Positions 26,572 through 35,062 of a stretch of DNA of 64,000 nucleotides are shown here, one piece after another. The notes beneath the pieces are model-generated. The model searched no databases. It had not been told where the DNA came from and saw only the letters and a program-made list of their open reading frames with translations. The position numbers were made by a program, and so were the translations under genes. Each line of letters opens with the position of its first letter. Positions within the stretch are counted from its first letter, which is position 1. Origin of the DNA: Kineobactrum sediminis (GTDB lineage: Bacteria > Pseudomonadota > Gammaproteobacteria > Pseudomonadales > Halieaceae); NCBI RefSeq assembly GCF_002868715.1, contig NZ_PKLZ01000008.1, positions 62,001-126,000 on the forward strand, in the 5' to 3' direction.

Positions 26572-28137
26572 TCAGGGCCAGTGGCGGAGCAGGTGTTCGG
26601 CTGCACGCAGCGCCAGGGCGTGTATCGTGAAAGTGGGGTTGACTGCGCCTGAGCCGGGGAACAGGCCGGGACCGGCGATATAAAGATTATCAATCTCGTG
26701 GCTTTGTCCATAGCTGTTGGTCACCGACTTTGCCGGGTCCACTCCCATTACCGTGCCCCCCAGTATGTGCATTCCGGCTTGGGGCCCACGCCATTGCTCC
26801 CGCGCGCCGGCGGCATCAAAGACGGCGCGCCCCTGTTCCAGCGCATGGACTACCAACGCCGCACTGGGCTTGGCCAGATTATGCACCGCACGGGCCAGAG
26901 GTACGCCAAATGCATCGCGGTTACTGCTCAGTTCCACCCGGTTTTCCGGCAACGCAAGGTCCTCCGCCACGAGTGTCATTACCCCAAGATGATTCACCGC
27001 TCGCTGCAAAAATGGCTTGAGTTGCGGCCCGTAAATATCGGCGCGGTTGTTGGCGATCCCCAGCAATCCGTTTGGCTTGACGGCATTGGCAATAATCCAC
27101 TGAAAGCTGCCATAGGCATCCTTTACCGCACGTTTGTTGTCGTAACCATCCTGGTTGATCAACTGCCCCCCGGTGGGACCAAGACCCGGCTGGGTTTCCG
27201 CCTCAAACATCCCGTAAAGGCTTACTGTGGGATGAGTCATCAGATAACGCCCCACCAACCCACTGTGATTGGCGAGGCCCTGCGGATGATGACTATTGGC
27301 AGAAGCCAGCAACAGCCGGGCGTTCTGTACGGTAAATGCCGCGAGTACCACAACCTCTGCATACTGACGATGCAGCACACCATCCGCGGAGTGGTATTCA
27401 ACGCCCTCAATACGTCGACCATTCGCACTGGTGAGGAGTCGCGTTACGGTGGCCTCGTGCCGTATTACCGCGCCCGACTTTACCGCCTGGGCAAGGAACA
27501 CGGTCTGGGCATTGCCCAGGGCACCGATCGGGCACCCCGCATCACACCAGCCATCATAAAGACACGCCGGGCGCCCGCGATAGGGAATCGTGTTGATGGC
27601 CAGCGGCAACGGTGCGGTATGCATCTCCAGCCGTGAAAACCCCTCGGCAAGCAGGCGTCCCTGGCCGAACACCGGGACCGGCGGCATGGAGTACGCGGCG
27701 CCGGGGGGTCGCCAGCGCTCCTGGGTCGCATCACCGCTGAGCCCTATAGCGTCCTGTATCCTGTCATAGTAAGGTCGCAACTCGGCATACTGGAAAGGCC
27801 AGTCGAGGCCCTGGCCATGCTCCGTAAATGTGTGGAAATCATTTTCGTGAAGCCGCGGCCAGACACCGTAATGGTGCATGGTGCTACCGCCAGTACCCCA
27901 GCCGGCATTGAAGTTATGTCCAACCCGGTGATCGCCCTCCTCTTCCACATGGGCGCCGCCCCACTTGTGTCGACGCGCCCAGAGTTGGGAGCTGACCAGA
28001 TCCTTGGGGGTACGCGCCGGCCCCGCCTCAAGAACCAGGACCTGCTTGCCCGCCGCGCTCGCCTCGGCGGCGAATACGCTGCCCGCGGCACCACTGCCGA
28101 CCACCAGCAGATCGACCTTGTCGCGCACCGTCACCAT
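26572..28137 (-). CDS. GMC-family FAD oxidoreductase (gluconate/sugar dehydrogenase large subunit type)
   Basis: Predicted flavoprotein dehydrogenase oxidising an alcohol or sugar-like substrate. The 521-residue protein opens with the FAD-binding LLVVGSGAAGSVFAAEASAAGKQVLVLEAG. It has WGTGGSTMHHYGVWPR, the cysteine-containing CLYDGWCDAGCPIGALGNA, the C-terminal HILGGTVMG, and NLYIAGPGLFPGSGAVNPTFTIHALALRAA with the terminal active-site region. It overlaps the small-subunit gene by 7 bp. A third, cytochrome c subunit found in many such complexes is not present here, so its electron acceptor is unknown. No substrate can be named. Confidence 0.87.
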   Translation of the reverse strand: MVTVRDKVDLLVVGSGAAGSVFAAEASAAGKQVLVLEAGPARTPKDLVSSQLWARRHKWGGAHVEEEGDHRVGHNFNAGWGTGGSTMHHYGVWPRLHENDFHTFTEHGQGLDWPFQYAELRPYYDRIQDAIGLSGDATQERWRPPGAAYSMPPVPVFGQGRLLAEGFSRLEMHTAPLPLAINTIPYRGRPACLYDGWCDAGCPIGALGNAQTVFLAQAVKSGAVIRHEATVTRLLTSANGRRIEGVEYHSADGVLHRQYAEVVVLAAFTVQNARLLLASANSHHPQGLANHSGLVGRYLMTHPTVSLYGMFEAETQPGLGPTGGQLINQDGYDNKRAVKDAYGSFQWIIANAVKPNGLLGIANNRADIYGPQLKPFLQRAVNHLGVMTLVAEDLALPENRVELSSNRDAFGVPLARAVHNLAKPSAALVVHALEQGRAVFDAAGAREQWRGPQAGMHILGGTVMGVDPAKSVTNSYGQSHEIDNLYIAGPGLFPGSGAVNPTFTIHALALRAAEHLLRHWP

Positions 28138-28685
28138 AGTTTTTCGGGCCTTATGTGGGCCATGTAGGGAGTATCCAGCGCTGCCATACCATCTTCCGTT
28201 CCATAGGTCACATCAACGCCGTCACTACGCCAGACAAAATAAAGAAACGAGGCTGGCGGCCCGGCCCAGTCGGGTGTGTCATCAGTAATGAGATCGGTAA
28301 TCAGCTGATCCAGAACCGGTGCCGGCAATTGCGACGGACGCTTGCCGTAACGTGCGATGGCATGCTGTGCAAGCGCCGCCAGGCCACTGCGATAAAAATT
28401 CACATGGGGCTGAGGCACACCCAGGTAACGAAGCATCAGCAGACTGTCGATTGCGGGCCGCGCCAGCTGGTAATCGATAAAATGCACCGCGCCCGCCTCG
28501 GCAGAACCGGGCACGAGTGCTTCTATAACCGCCTCGAGATCCGCAGCCTCCTCGACATCCAGCACAGCAAGTGGCAGCTTCCGTTCCCGGGCCTGTGCCG
28601 GCGACAGCAACAGCGCCCCCGATACCAGCGGATATGCCAGCACCAGGGCTTTAACAACGCTGCGCCGCCCACGTAACGGATGCAT
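28131..28685 (-). CDS. Gluconate 2-dehydrogenase subunit 3-like protein with twin-arginine leader
   Basis: Small partner that escorts the FAD subunit to the periplasm in related dehydrogenases. The 184-residue protein begins MHPLRGRRSVVKALVLAYPLVSGALLL, a Tat-type leader with RR and a hydrophobic run. The body contains DLEAVIEALVPGS, HFIDYQLARP and FLYFVWRSDGVDVTYGTEDGMAALD, the subunit-3 pattern. It starts 5 bp after the receptor stop and overlaps the GMC gene, so receptor, small subunit and dehydrogenase form one transcription unit. Confidence 0.82.
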   Translation of the reverse strand: MHPLRGRRSVVKALVLAYPLVSGALLLSPAQARERKLPLAVLDVEEAADLEAVIEALVPGSAEAGAVHFIDYQLARPAIDSLLMLRYLGVPQPHVNFYRSGLAALAQHAIARYGKRPSQLPAPVLDQLITDLITDDTPDWAGPPASFLYFVWRSDGVDVTYGTEDGMAALDTPYMAHIRPEKLW

Positions 28686-28690
28686 CAGGC

Positions 28691-31114
28691 TCAGAACTCA
28701 TACCGCAGGGCCACGGAGTACAGGCGCGGCTCGCGAAATGCAATTTCATTACAGCCGCACAGGGATGCCAGGTCAAAACCCTGGGTTCCTGCCCTTTCAT
28801 CGGTCAGGTTACGCACAGCCAGTGTCGCCTGCCATTGGCTGTCGGTGCTGCTCCAGACCAGCGAGGTGTTGTAGATGGTGTAGCTGTCGAACTTGTCCGC
28901 ATCAAAGTTGCGCAGATTGTAGAAAAACTCGTCCGAATAGGAGAAATCCGCCTGCACCGCGAGATCACCGCCCAGAGCAGGCCACTGATAGCGAATCAGG
29001 CCTGCGGCCTGCAATTCAGGCGCATAGGTTGGCTTGACGTCACGTGGCGGCAAAGGCGATCCCCTGCGCAGCGGTACATCCTTCACCGTCGCATCAAACC
29101 ACGCTGTACTGAGCATGATGTCCAGACCGTCCATGGGCGATGTCTGCAACTCGAGTTCCGCGCCGTAGGTACGTGCGTCATTGTTCTGCACGACCCCACC
29201 AACACCCACAAAGAGGAAAGACTGGTAATCGCTATAATCGTAGTAAAACGCGGTGCCGTTCAAGCGGGTCATGCCACCGGCAAAAGACTTCTTGAAGCCG
29301 CCTTCGTAGGACACCAGGATTTCTTCATCGTAGGGCAGGCTTTCATCCCCGCCGGCGCCGAGAAATGCTCCCAGCAAGGGCGCATTAAAACTGCCCGCCT
29401 TTACGCCGCGATTGATCCCGGCATATAACAACAGGTCTTCGGTGTAATGCCAGTCCAGTTGCAACTTGCCCGTCCACAGGGTGTCGGAACTGTCATCCGT
29501 GTTGGTATACGGCGAACCGGCCCCAAAAGCATTGGGAATGGGCTCCCCACGATTAACCGAGAAACTGTCAAAGGACGGAAAGATGGCGATCAACAGGTCA
29601 AAATCTTTCTCTTCCTGGATCAGCCGGGCACCTGCAGTCAATGTCAGGGTCTCGGTCAGGTCGTAATCGACTTGCCCGAATACACTATAGGAATTGGTTT
29701 CCAGGTCGGCAACCACACCGATATCGACGGGCGCGAAGGGTGCGCTGCCGGCAATACTGTTCACTGGCGCCTTCAGGCCGTTGTCGGAAGTGGTATCAAT
29801 ATTCAGGTAAAACGCACCGGCAACCCAGCGGGTGCGTTCGGTTTCACCGTTAAGCCTGAATTCCTGGGTGAAACTGGTTGCATCAACCCCTGCATAGTTA
29901 GCCAGCTGATTGGCCGGCGCGGCATCCACATCAATGAACAGCAGCTTTTCATAATCCTTGAAGTCTGTAATTGAGGTGAATTGAACACCGCTTGACAGTT
30001 CGTACTGCAGATTAACATTGATACCCCAGGTTTCAGTAAAGGCCTGGTCCTCAAACGCAAAGTCCCCGGAAAACGTAAAGTCTTTGCCATCGGGATCAAT
30101 ATAACCAAAAAAATCAGCGCCGGGAGCCAGGCGGCTGGGCAAACCAATGCCTGCACCGGGAAGAAAGCTGCTGCCATCAATCGCGTTGGCGCCGCCGTCC
30201 TGGTCACCCTGGATAGTGAAACGGGTTTCATCAGCGGGCATATCGATTACATTGATGAGCTCGCCATTTTCATCCAGTATGCCGATAGTGGGCTTGCTCT
30301 GGTACGGCCCGGTTGACAATTCGGACTTCGAATAGTTAAGCGACACCATGGCCTGCATTTTGTCGTCGGGCTGGAACAGCAGTGTGCCGCGTGCGGACTT
30401 GTCTTCCTGCCCACCCAGATCAGCGCCGGCACCGGGTCCCGGGGGGCCGAGGAACGCGCTATCCGGATAGAGGTTTTTCAGATAACCGTCCTGCTCCTTA
30501 TAACGAAAGGCCACCCTGCCCGCAACGGTTTCTGTCAGCGCGCTACCCAAAGCGCCTTCAATGACCATTTGGTTGGCGTTAGCCGGAGTATCAAACTCAC
30601 CAACCTGAAAATCGAGGTAGCCTTCGGTACCATCAAAATTTGGCTTGTTCGAAATATAATGGATCAGTCCGCCGGTTGCGTTACGACCGAACAGTGTGCC
30701 CTGGGGACCTTTCAGAATCTCCAGTCGTTCGATATCGTAAACTGCAAAGGTCTGGGCCTGTGCCACCGCCAGATAGCCCTCGTCAAGATAGGCAGCATTG
30801 GGCGCCTCAATAATATCGTTGAAGTCATTCTGGGTTACACCACGAATTGAGAACTGTGTATTCTGCCCCGCTATATTTCCGCTGATATGAACCCCGGGCG
30901 TAAACCCGGCAATATCGAAACTCTGCTGGACACCCAGCGCACGCACCTGGTCACCGCTGAAAACCGTGATTGCGATACCGACATCCTGCAAATTCTGTTC
31001 GCGCTTCTGGGCAGTGACAGTTACTTCTTCGAGCAGGTTCTGGGCGGCTCCGGTCAATGGAACAGTCAGGGCGGCACATAACGATCCAAGCTTGAAAACA
31101 GATCTATTCTTCAT
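28691..31114 (-). CDS. TonB-dependent outer-membrane receptor
   Basis: Energy-coupled importer of a large or scarce substrate. The 807-residue protein has a signal peptide (cut near LTGAAQ), the TonB box LEEVTVTAQKREQNLQDV, a plug domain with FSIRGVTQNDFND and LKGPQGTLFGRNATGG, and a 22-strand barrel ending YSVALRYEF. A Shine-Dalgarno AGGGAA precedes the ATG. The next genes are the small and large subunits of a GMC dehydrogenase, and the LLM monooxygenase lies 50 bp upstream, so the imported compound is probably what these enzymes oxidise. The substrate cannot be inferred from sequence. Confidence 0.92.
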   Translation of the reverse strand: MKNRSVFKLGSLCAALTVPLTGAAQNLLEEVTVTAQKREQNLQDVGIAITVFSGDQVRALGVQQSFDIAGFTPGVHISGNIAGQNTQFSIRGVTQNDFNDIIEAPNAAYLDEGYLAVAQAQTFAVYDIERLEILKGPQGTLFGRNATGGLIHYISNKPNFDGTEGYLDFQVGEFDTPANANQMVIEGALGSALTETVAGRVAFRYKEQDGYLKNLYPDSAFLGPPGPGAGADLGGQEDKSARGTLLFQPDDKMQAMVSLNYSKSELSTGPYQSKPTIGILDENGELINVIDMPADETRFTIQGDQDGGANAIDGSSFLPGAGIGLPSRLAPGADFFGYIDPDGKDFTFSGDFAFEDQAFTETWGINVNLQYELSSGVQFTSITDFKDYEKLLFIDVDAAPANQLANYAGVDATSFTQEFRLNGETERTRWVAGAFYLNIDTTSDNGLKAPVNSIAGSAPFAPVDIGVVADLETNSYSVFGQVDYDLTETLTLTAGARLIQEEKDFDLLIAIFPSFDSFSVNRGEPIPNAFGAGSPYTNTDDSSDTLWTGKLQLDWHYTEDLLLYAGINRGVKAGSFNAPLLGAFLGAGGDESLPYDEEILVSYEGGFKKSFAGGMTRLNGTAFYYDYSDYQSFLFVGVGGVVQNNDARTYGAELELQTSPMDGLDIMLSTAWFDATVKDVPLRRGSPLPPRDVKPTYAPELQAAGLIRYQWPALGGDLAVQADFSYSDEFFYNLRNFDADKFDSYTIYNTSLVWSSTDSQWQATLAVRNLTDERAGTQGFDLASLCGCNEIAFREPRLYSVALRYEF

Positions 31115-31164
31115 GAAATTTCCCTATTTTTGTTCTTGATTCAATAATTTTTGTTTTAAAAGAG

Positions 31165-32280
31165 CTAGGCCCTGTTGTTGGCCACAGGTTCACGTAGGCC
31201 CTTTGCTTCAAGACGGGGGATCACCTCGTCACGAAAATAAGGGAATTCTTTTGCATAATCAACAAACGACAAAGTCGTGCCGGCAAGACCGGCATTACTG
31301 AGTTTTTCGATTTGATCGGCAATATGATCGGGCGTGCCGACGAGGGGAAAACCGCCATGGCCGGCGGCAAAGCGGTCGCGAAAGCTGGCCAGTGCCTCGG
31401 GCGTAAATGACTGCGCGTGCATTCCCTGCAGTTTCATCAGGTAATCGACCGCCTCCCAATCCGCATGTTGATTTGCATAGTAATCAAGGTACTCTTCTGC
31501 TTCCGCCTGGGTAGGCCTGCAAACCACGGCGGAAAAGGTGAACACGCCGACATCACGCTTGGCCGCCGCGGCGGTTTCGCGTATTTCAGCTGCGGTCGCT
31601 GCCGCCTGCTCAAAATCGAATACCGGCGTGAACAGGAAATCCGCGTTACGCATCGCAAACGCGCGCCCTTCCTTTGATGCCGCCGCGTTCAGTACAGGCA
31701 CATGATCCTGCACCGGACGAGGCCTGCCGTAGACTCCGGTTCCCTGAAAATACTTGCCGTCCCAGTCAAAAGGCTGATCTTCGTGCCATATTTTCTGGAT
31801 ATAGTCATACCATTCCTGGGCACGCTCATAGCGTTCCGGGTGTCCCTGCGGCAGATCAACACCAAAGGCGTCATATTCGGGTTTATTCCAGCCGGCCACA
31901 ACATTCAACCCCACCCGGCCGCCACCGAGCTGGTCAATCGTAGCGAGCTGCTTTGCAGTAACAATGGGGTGATTGAAGGCGGTATGTACAGTCGCAAATA
32001 CCTGGATCCGCTTACTGTTCGCCAGGAGGCCGGCGGCCCAGGTGACGGTTTCCAGTACGCCACCATGAAAATCGGTCTCGCCGCCGTAGCCGATCCAGCG
32101 CGCTATCGGCAGCATGAACTCAATACCTGCTTCATCGCACATCTGCACCAGCTTGATGTTATTCTCCCAGGTATTGTCCCAACGTTCATCGACCTTGGTA
32201 ACCGCCATTCCCCCTGAGCAATTGGCCGAAAATGTTCCCAGTTTGAATTTGTTATTGTTGAACATTGGACTTGAAGGCAT
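31165..32280 (-). CDS. LLM-class flavin-dependent monooxygenase
   Basis: Two-component luciferase-like monooxygenase using reduced FMN. The 371-residue protein starts MPSSPMFNNNKFKLGTFS behind CGGAGAA; an ATG eight codons upstream is rejected. It has the TIM-barrel blocks ELLPIARWIGYGGETDFHGG (in the part reading EFMLPIARW), QLGGGRVGLNVVAGWNKPEY and HPERYERAQEWYDYIQKIW, and ends with PDHIADQIEKLSNAGLAGTTLSFVDY. The pattern recalls RutA/SsuD/SfnG-type enzymes, but is not close enough to choose a substrate. It precedes the TonB-dependent receptor in the same direction. Confidence 0.85.
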   Translation of the reverse strand: MPSSPMFNNNKFKLGTFSANCSGGMAVTKVDERWDNTWENNIKLVQMCDEAGIEFMLPIARWIGYGGETDFHGGVLETVTWAAGLLANSKRIQVFATVHTAFNHPIVTAKQLATIDQLGGGRVGLNVVAGWNKPEYDAFGVDLPQGHPERYERAQEWYDYIQKIWHEDQPFDWDGKYFQGTGVYGRPRPVQDHVPVLNAAASKEGRAFAMRNADFLFTPVFDFEQAAATAAEIRETAAAAKRDVGVFTFSAVVCRPTQAEAEEYLDYYANQHADWEAVDYLMKLQGMHAQSFTPEALASFRDRFAAGHGGFPLVGTPDHIADQIEKLSNAGLAGTTLSFVDYAKEFPYFRDEVIPRLEAKGLREPVANNRA

Positions 32281-32409
32281 GTTTTTATTCTCCGAGAATA
32301 ACATTTTAGACCTAAAGTGTTCTGGATAATAGAACTAGTCAGCGGTGTTGTAAATACCCTGACTACAGAATATTTAACAATCGTAATAACGATCATCGGG
32401 AGAGAAAGG

Positions 32410-32844
32410 ATGTGGCGTTTCAACAATTTTGAGGCTGGACAAACAATTGCGCTGGAAGACTACCCGGTGACAGCGGAAGAAATCATTGAATTTGCAACCC
32501 GTTATGACCCTCAGCCAATGCACACCGATCCGGTGGCCGCGGCGCATTCACCGATGGGCGAATTGATAGCCAGCGGCTGGCACACCTGCGCCATTGCCAT
32601 GCGGCTGATGTGTGACGCTTTCATCACCGATTCAAGCTCGGTAGCGGCTCCGGGGGTGGAGCAAATACAGTGGCTTGCCCCCGTCCGGCCAGGCGACATA
32701 GTGAGTGGGCATTGTATGATCGAAGAAACCCGCCTCAGTCGAAGCAAGCCGGACCGGGGAGTGATAACCGCACATGTGTGCCTGCAACGCCAGGATGGGG
32801 TGGAAGTGTTACACATGAAAACGACGGCACTGTACCTGGTTTAG
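32410..32844 (+). CDS. MaoC-like (R)-specific enoyl hydratase
   Basis: Hot-dog fold hydratase that adds water to enoyl-CoA-type substrates. The 144-residue protein starts MWRFNNFEAGQTIALEDYPV behind GGGAGAGAAAGG; an upstream extension of 31 codons lacks similarity. The catalytic Asp/His motif is clear in ATRYDPQPMHTDPVAA, followed by GELIASGWHTCAIAMRL. It is divergent from the LLM monooxygenase across a 129-bp region, suggesting a shared catabolic pathway. Confidence 0.87.
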   Translation: MWRFNNFEAGQTIALEDYPVTAEEIIEFATRYDPQPMHTDPVAAAHSPMGELIASGWHTCAIAMRLMCDAFITDSSSVAAPGVEQIQWLAPVRPGDIVSGHCMIEETRLSRSKPDRGVITAHVCLQRQDGVEVLHMKTTALYLV

Positions 32845-32870
32845 GCAGCGCGCACCAAAACCGTGCGCTA

Positions 32871-35036
32871 TCAGTGCCTCAATACCGCCGCACGCGGATT
32901 CCAGCCGGTGTGCTTTTCAAGCTCCAATGCGTCGGCAATATGTTCCCAGGCCGCTGCTTTATAGTTCTGATAAGCAGCTGGCATCAGGTTACGCCCATCC
33001 TGGGCAATGAAGAGGCCAAAGGGGAAATCCTCGCCCAGTGGGGTGCTGATAACATCCAGCCCATCAGTTTCTGACGCGCCATCGATATCAAGTACCGGAT
33101 TGGCAGTGACGACGAAACTGCCCAGATACCTATTACCCCCACGGCGGTCATACACCGCATAGCTGTCGTTACCCTGGCTGGATACGATCAGGTAACCGTT
33201 ACCGCTCTCGCCGTAATAGATCGCAACACCTTCGAAATCGTCCTTAACTGCTGGATTTTCAGCAATTGAGGCGATCACCCTGCCCTCGCTGTCACCGTCG
33301 GCGGTGGCATCGAATAGCCACAGTGCCTCGTCTTCCTCACCCACGTAAAGTACACCGTATTCGTCGTCCGCGGCACAACCCTCAGGTTGACTCGGCACCG
33401 AAAACTCGCGCACCAGATCGGTGCGAACCCGGCCGTTGCCGCTATCGTGTAATTGCCATTGCCGGTAGAGTCCGCTGCTGTCATTGACAAAAACGTAGGT
33501 GGCCCTGGTAACCGGGTGCTGATACATGCAAGCCCCATAGGTATCCGCCATATTTGTTGCCTGCAGACCATCAGCCACCTCGGTCAACCTGCCGGAAGCA
33601 GGGTCAACCCTGTAGATATTGATACTGGCATCGGTTCGATTACTGGCTGTTACCAAATCGACCTGCTCGCCACCAAGGGCAAAGTTATAGCGCAGATCAA
33701 CATTATTGATCTGGCCGTCTTCAAGGTACTGAATGACATTGCCCCGCAGATCGTACACATATAGGCCGCCCTGCTTGTTGGTGCCAATCAGTGTACTCAG
33801 GGACGGGTCTGTGGGATGAACCCAGATTGCGGGGTCGTCAGCGGCATCGCCAGGGGTCGCAACAGGCGCGGTTTGCAGTCCCGCCTGCACCGCAACAAAC
33901 CCGGCCCTGGCAGGCGGCGTGGCATCCCTGGATATACGCTGCTGGAGCCCAAGAGCGGCCTCCACATCACGCCAGGCAACCAGCTTGTAATTACTTGCCG
34001 ACTCCTCGTTATCATCATCCGTGGCAACGAGAAGCCCCGCGCTGAAACTGCCGGTAAAGTCGGCAGCGCTTGCCAAGAGACCACCGGCCTCCTCGACGCC
34101 ATCAACAGCACCCTCGCCCTGTAGAGAGGCCCGTGAAAGCAAGGTGTAATCGTTATTCATGTCGTAAAAGTGAATGCGGCCGGTAGCAGCATCCGACGCC
34201 ATTAACAGGGCCATGCCTGCTGGACTGCGATAGACTGCCAGGCCGCCTACTTCCTCGGTAATAGCTCCAAACTTGACGATATCTATAATTTCAGGGACTA
34301 CTTCCGTCTCCACATCCGCGTTGAAGCGCCAGATGCCAACTTCTTTTTCGGACACAAAAAGCGAGTGGCTGGTACTGTCTGTAGTGCAAAAGCCGGCTTC
34401 GGAGGCAACTGCAAGATCGCGCACATGGCGCGCGTGGATATCACCAGCACCGGCATCACGCAACCACCACTGCTCCAGCTTTCCGGAACCCTTTGTGAGG
34501 AATATATAGGATTGCTTATCAAGCAGGCTTTGATAGGCACAAAGACCTTCATAAGAACCCTCGAGATTAATGCCTGCAAGTTCCCGGCGACTGAGATCAC
34601 CAGTTACCGGATCTATTGAAAAAACGGCCACAGCTGGTGAATGCACGTCCAGCGCCACCAGCAAAGGCATCGTTCCTGCCTCGCTGGCAAAAGCGGGCAG
34701 CACATCGAGCCCCTTGATCTCACCTTCGGTTTCCATGACCGCAAGACGCATGCCGTTCATGTCATACGTCTCAACACCACTGGTCCCCGCCGTGCCATAA
34801 ATACGGCTTGAGGCGGGGGCGCCGGTATTTACCCACACTGCTACGGCATTCGCCTCATGACCGGCTGGCTGCGTTTCCGCAGAAACCGGGATTAAAGCGA
34901 TATCCAGTGACAGGCTGTTTGCCCCGGCCTCGGTCATTGCTACAGCCGCAACCCCTTCCGGGCTCTCACCACCACATCCTGATGCCAACGCAGAGGCAAT
35001 ACATGCCAGAAGGACAACAACCCTGTACTTGATCAT
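32871..35036 (-). CDS. Two-domain beta-propeller phytase lipoprotein
   Basis: Predicted extracytoplasmic, calcium-dependent hydrolysis of phytate (inositol hexakisphosphate) to release phosphate. The 721-residue protein starts MIKYRVVVLLACIASALASGCGG, with a lipobox around the Cys near residue 20. An N-terminal, more diverged propeller (about 50–370) is followed by a canonical one (about 385–720), with DDPAIWVHPTDPSLSTLIGTNKQGGLYVYDL, TYGACMYQHP, SQPEGCAADDEYGVLYVGEEDEALW and DGLDVISTPLGEDFPFGLFIAQDG. Tandem-propeller phytases with a weak first domain are known. The gene follows the phosphate-locus receptor by 26 bp and probably shares its PhoB-controlled promoter. Confidence 0.9.
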   Translation of the reverse strand: MIKYRVVVLLACIASALASGCGGESPEGVAAVAMTEAGANSLSLDIALIPVSAETQPAGHEANAVAVWVNTGAPASSRIYGTAGTSGVETYDMNGMRLAVMETEGEIKGLDVLPAFASEAGTMPLLVALDVHSPAVAVFSIDPVTGDLSRRELAGINLEGSYEGLCAYQSLLDKQSYIFLTKGSGKLEQWWLRDAGAGDIHARHVRDLAVASEAGFCTTDSTSHSLFVSEKEVGIWRFNADVETEVVPEIIDIVKFGAITEEVGGLAVYRSPAGMALLMASDAATGRIHFYDMNNDYTLLSRASLQGEGAVDGVEEAGGLLASAADFTGSFSAGLLVATDDDNEESASNYKLVAWRDVEAALGLQQRISRDATPPARAGFVAVQAGLQTAPVATPGDAADDPAIWVHPTDPSLSTLIGTNKQGGLYVYDLRGNVIQYLEDGQINNVDLRYNFALGGEQVDLVTASNRTDASINIYRVDPASGRLTEVADGLQATNMADTYGACMYQHPVTRATYVFVNDSSGLYRQWQLHDSGNGRVRTDLVREFSVPSQPEGCAADDEYGVLYVGEEDEALWLFDATADGDSEGRVIASIAENPAVKDDFEGVAIYYGESGNGYLIVSSQGNDSYAVYDRRGGNRYLGSFVVTANPVLDIDGASETDGLDVISTPLGEDFPFGLFIAQDGRNLMPAAYQNYKAAAWEHIADALELEKHTGWNPRAAVLRH

Positions 35037-35062
35037 AACCAAAACCGCTTCCTGGAATTCCG

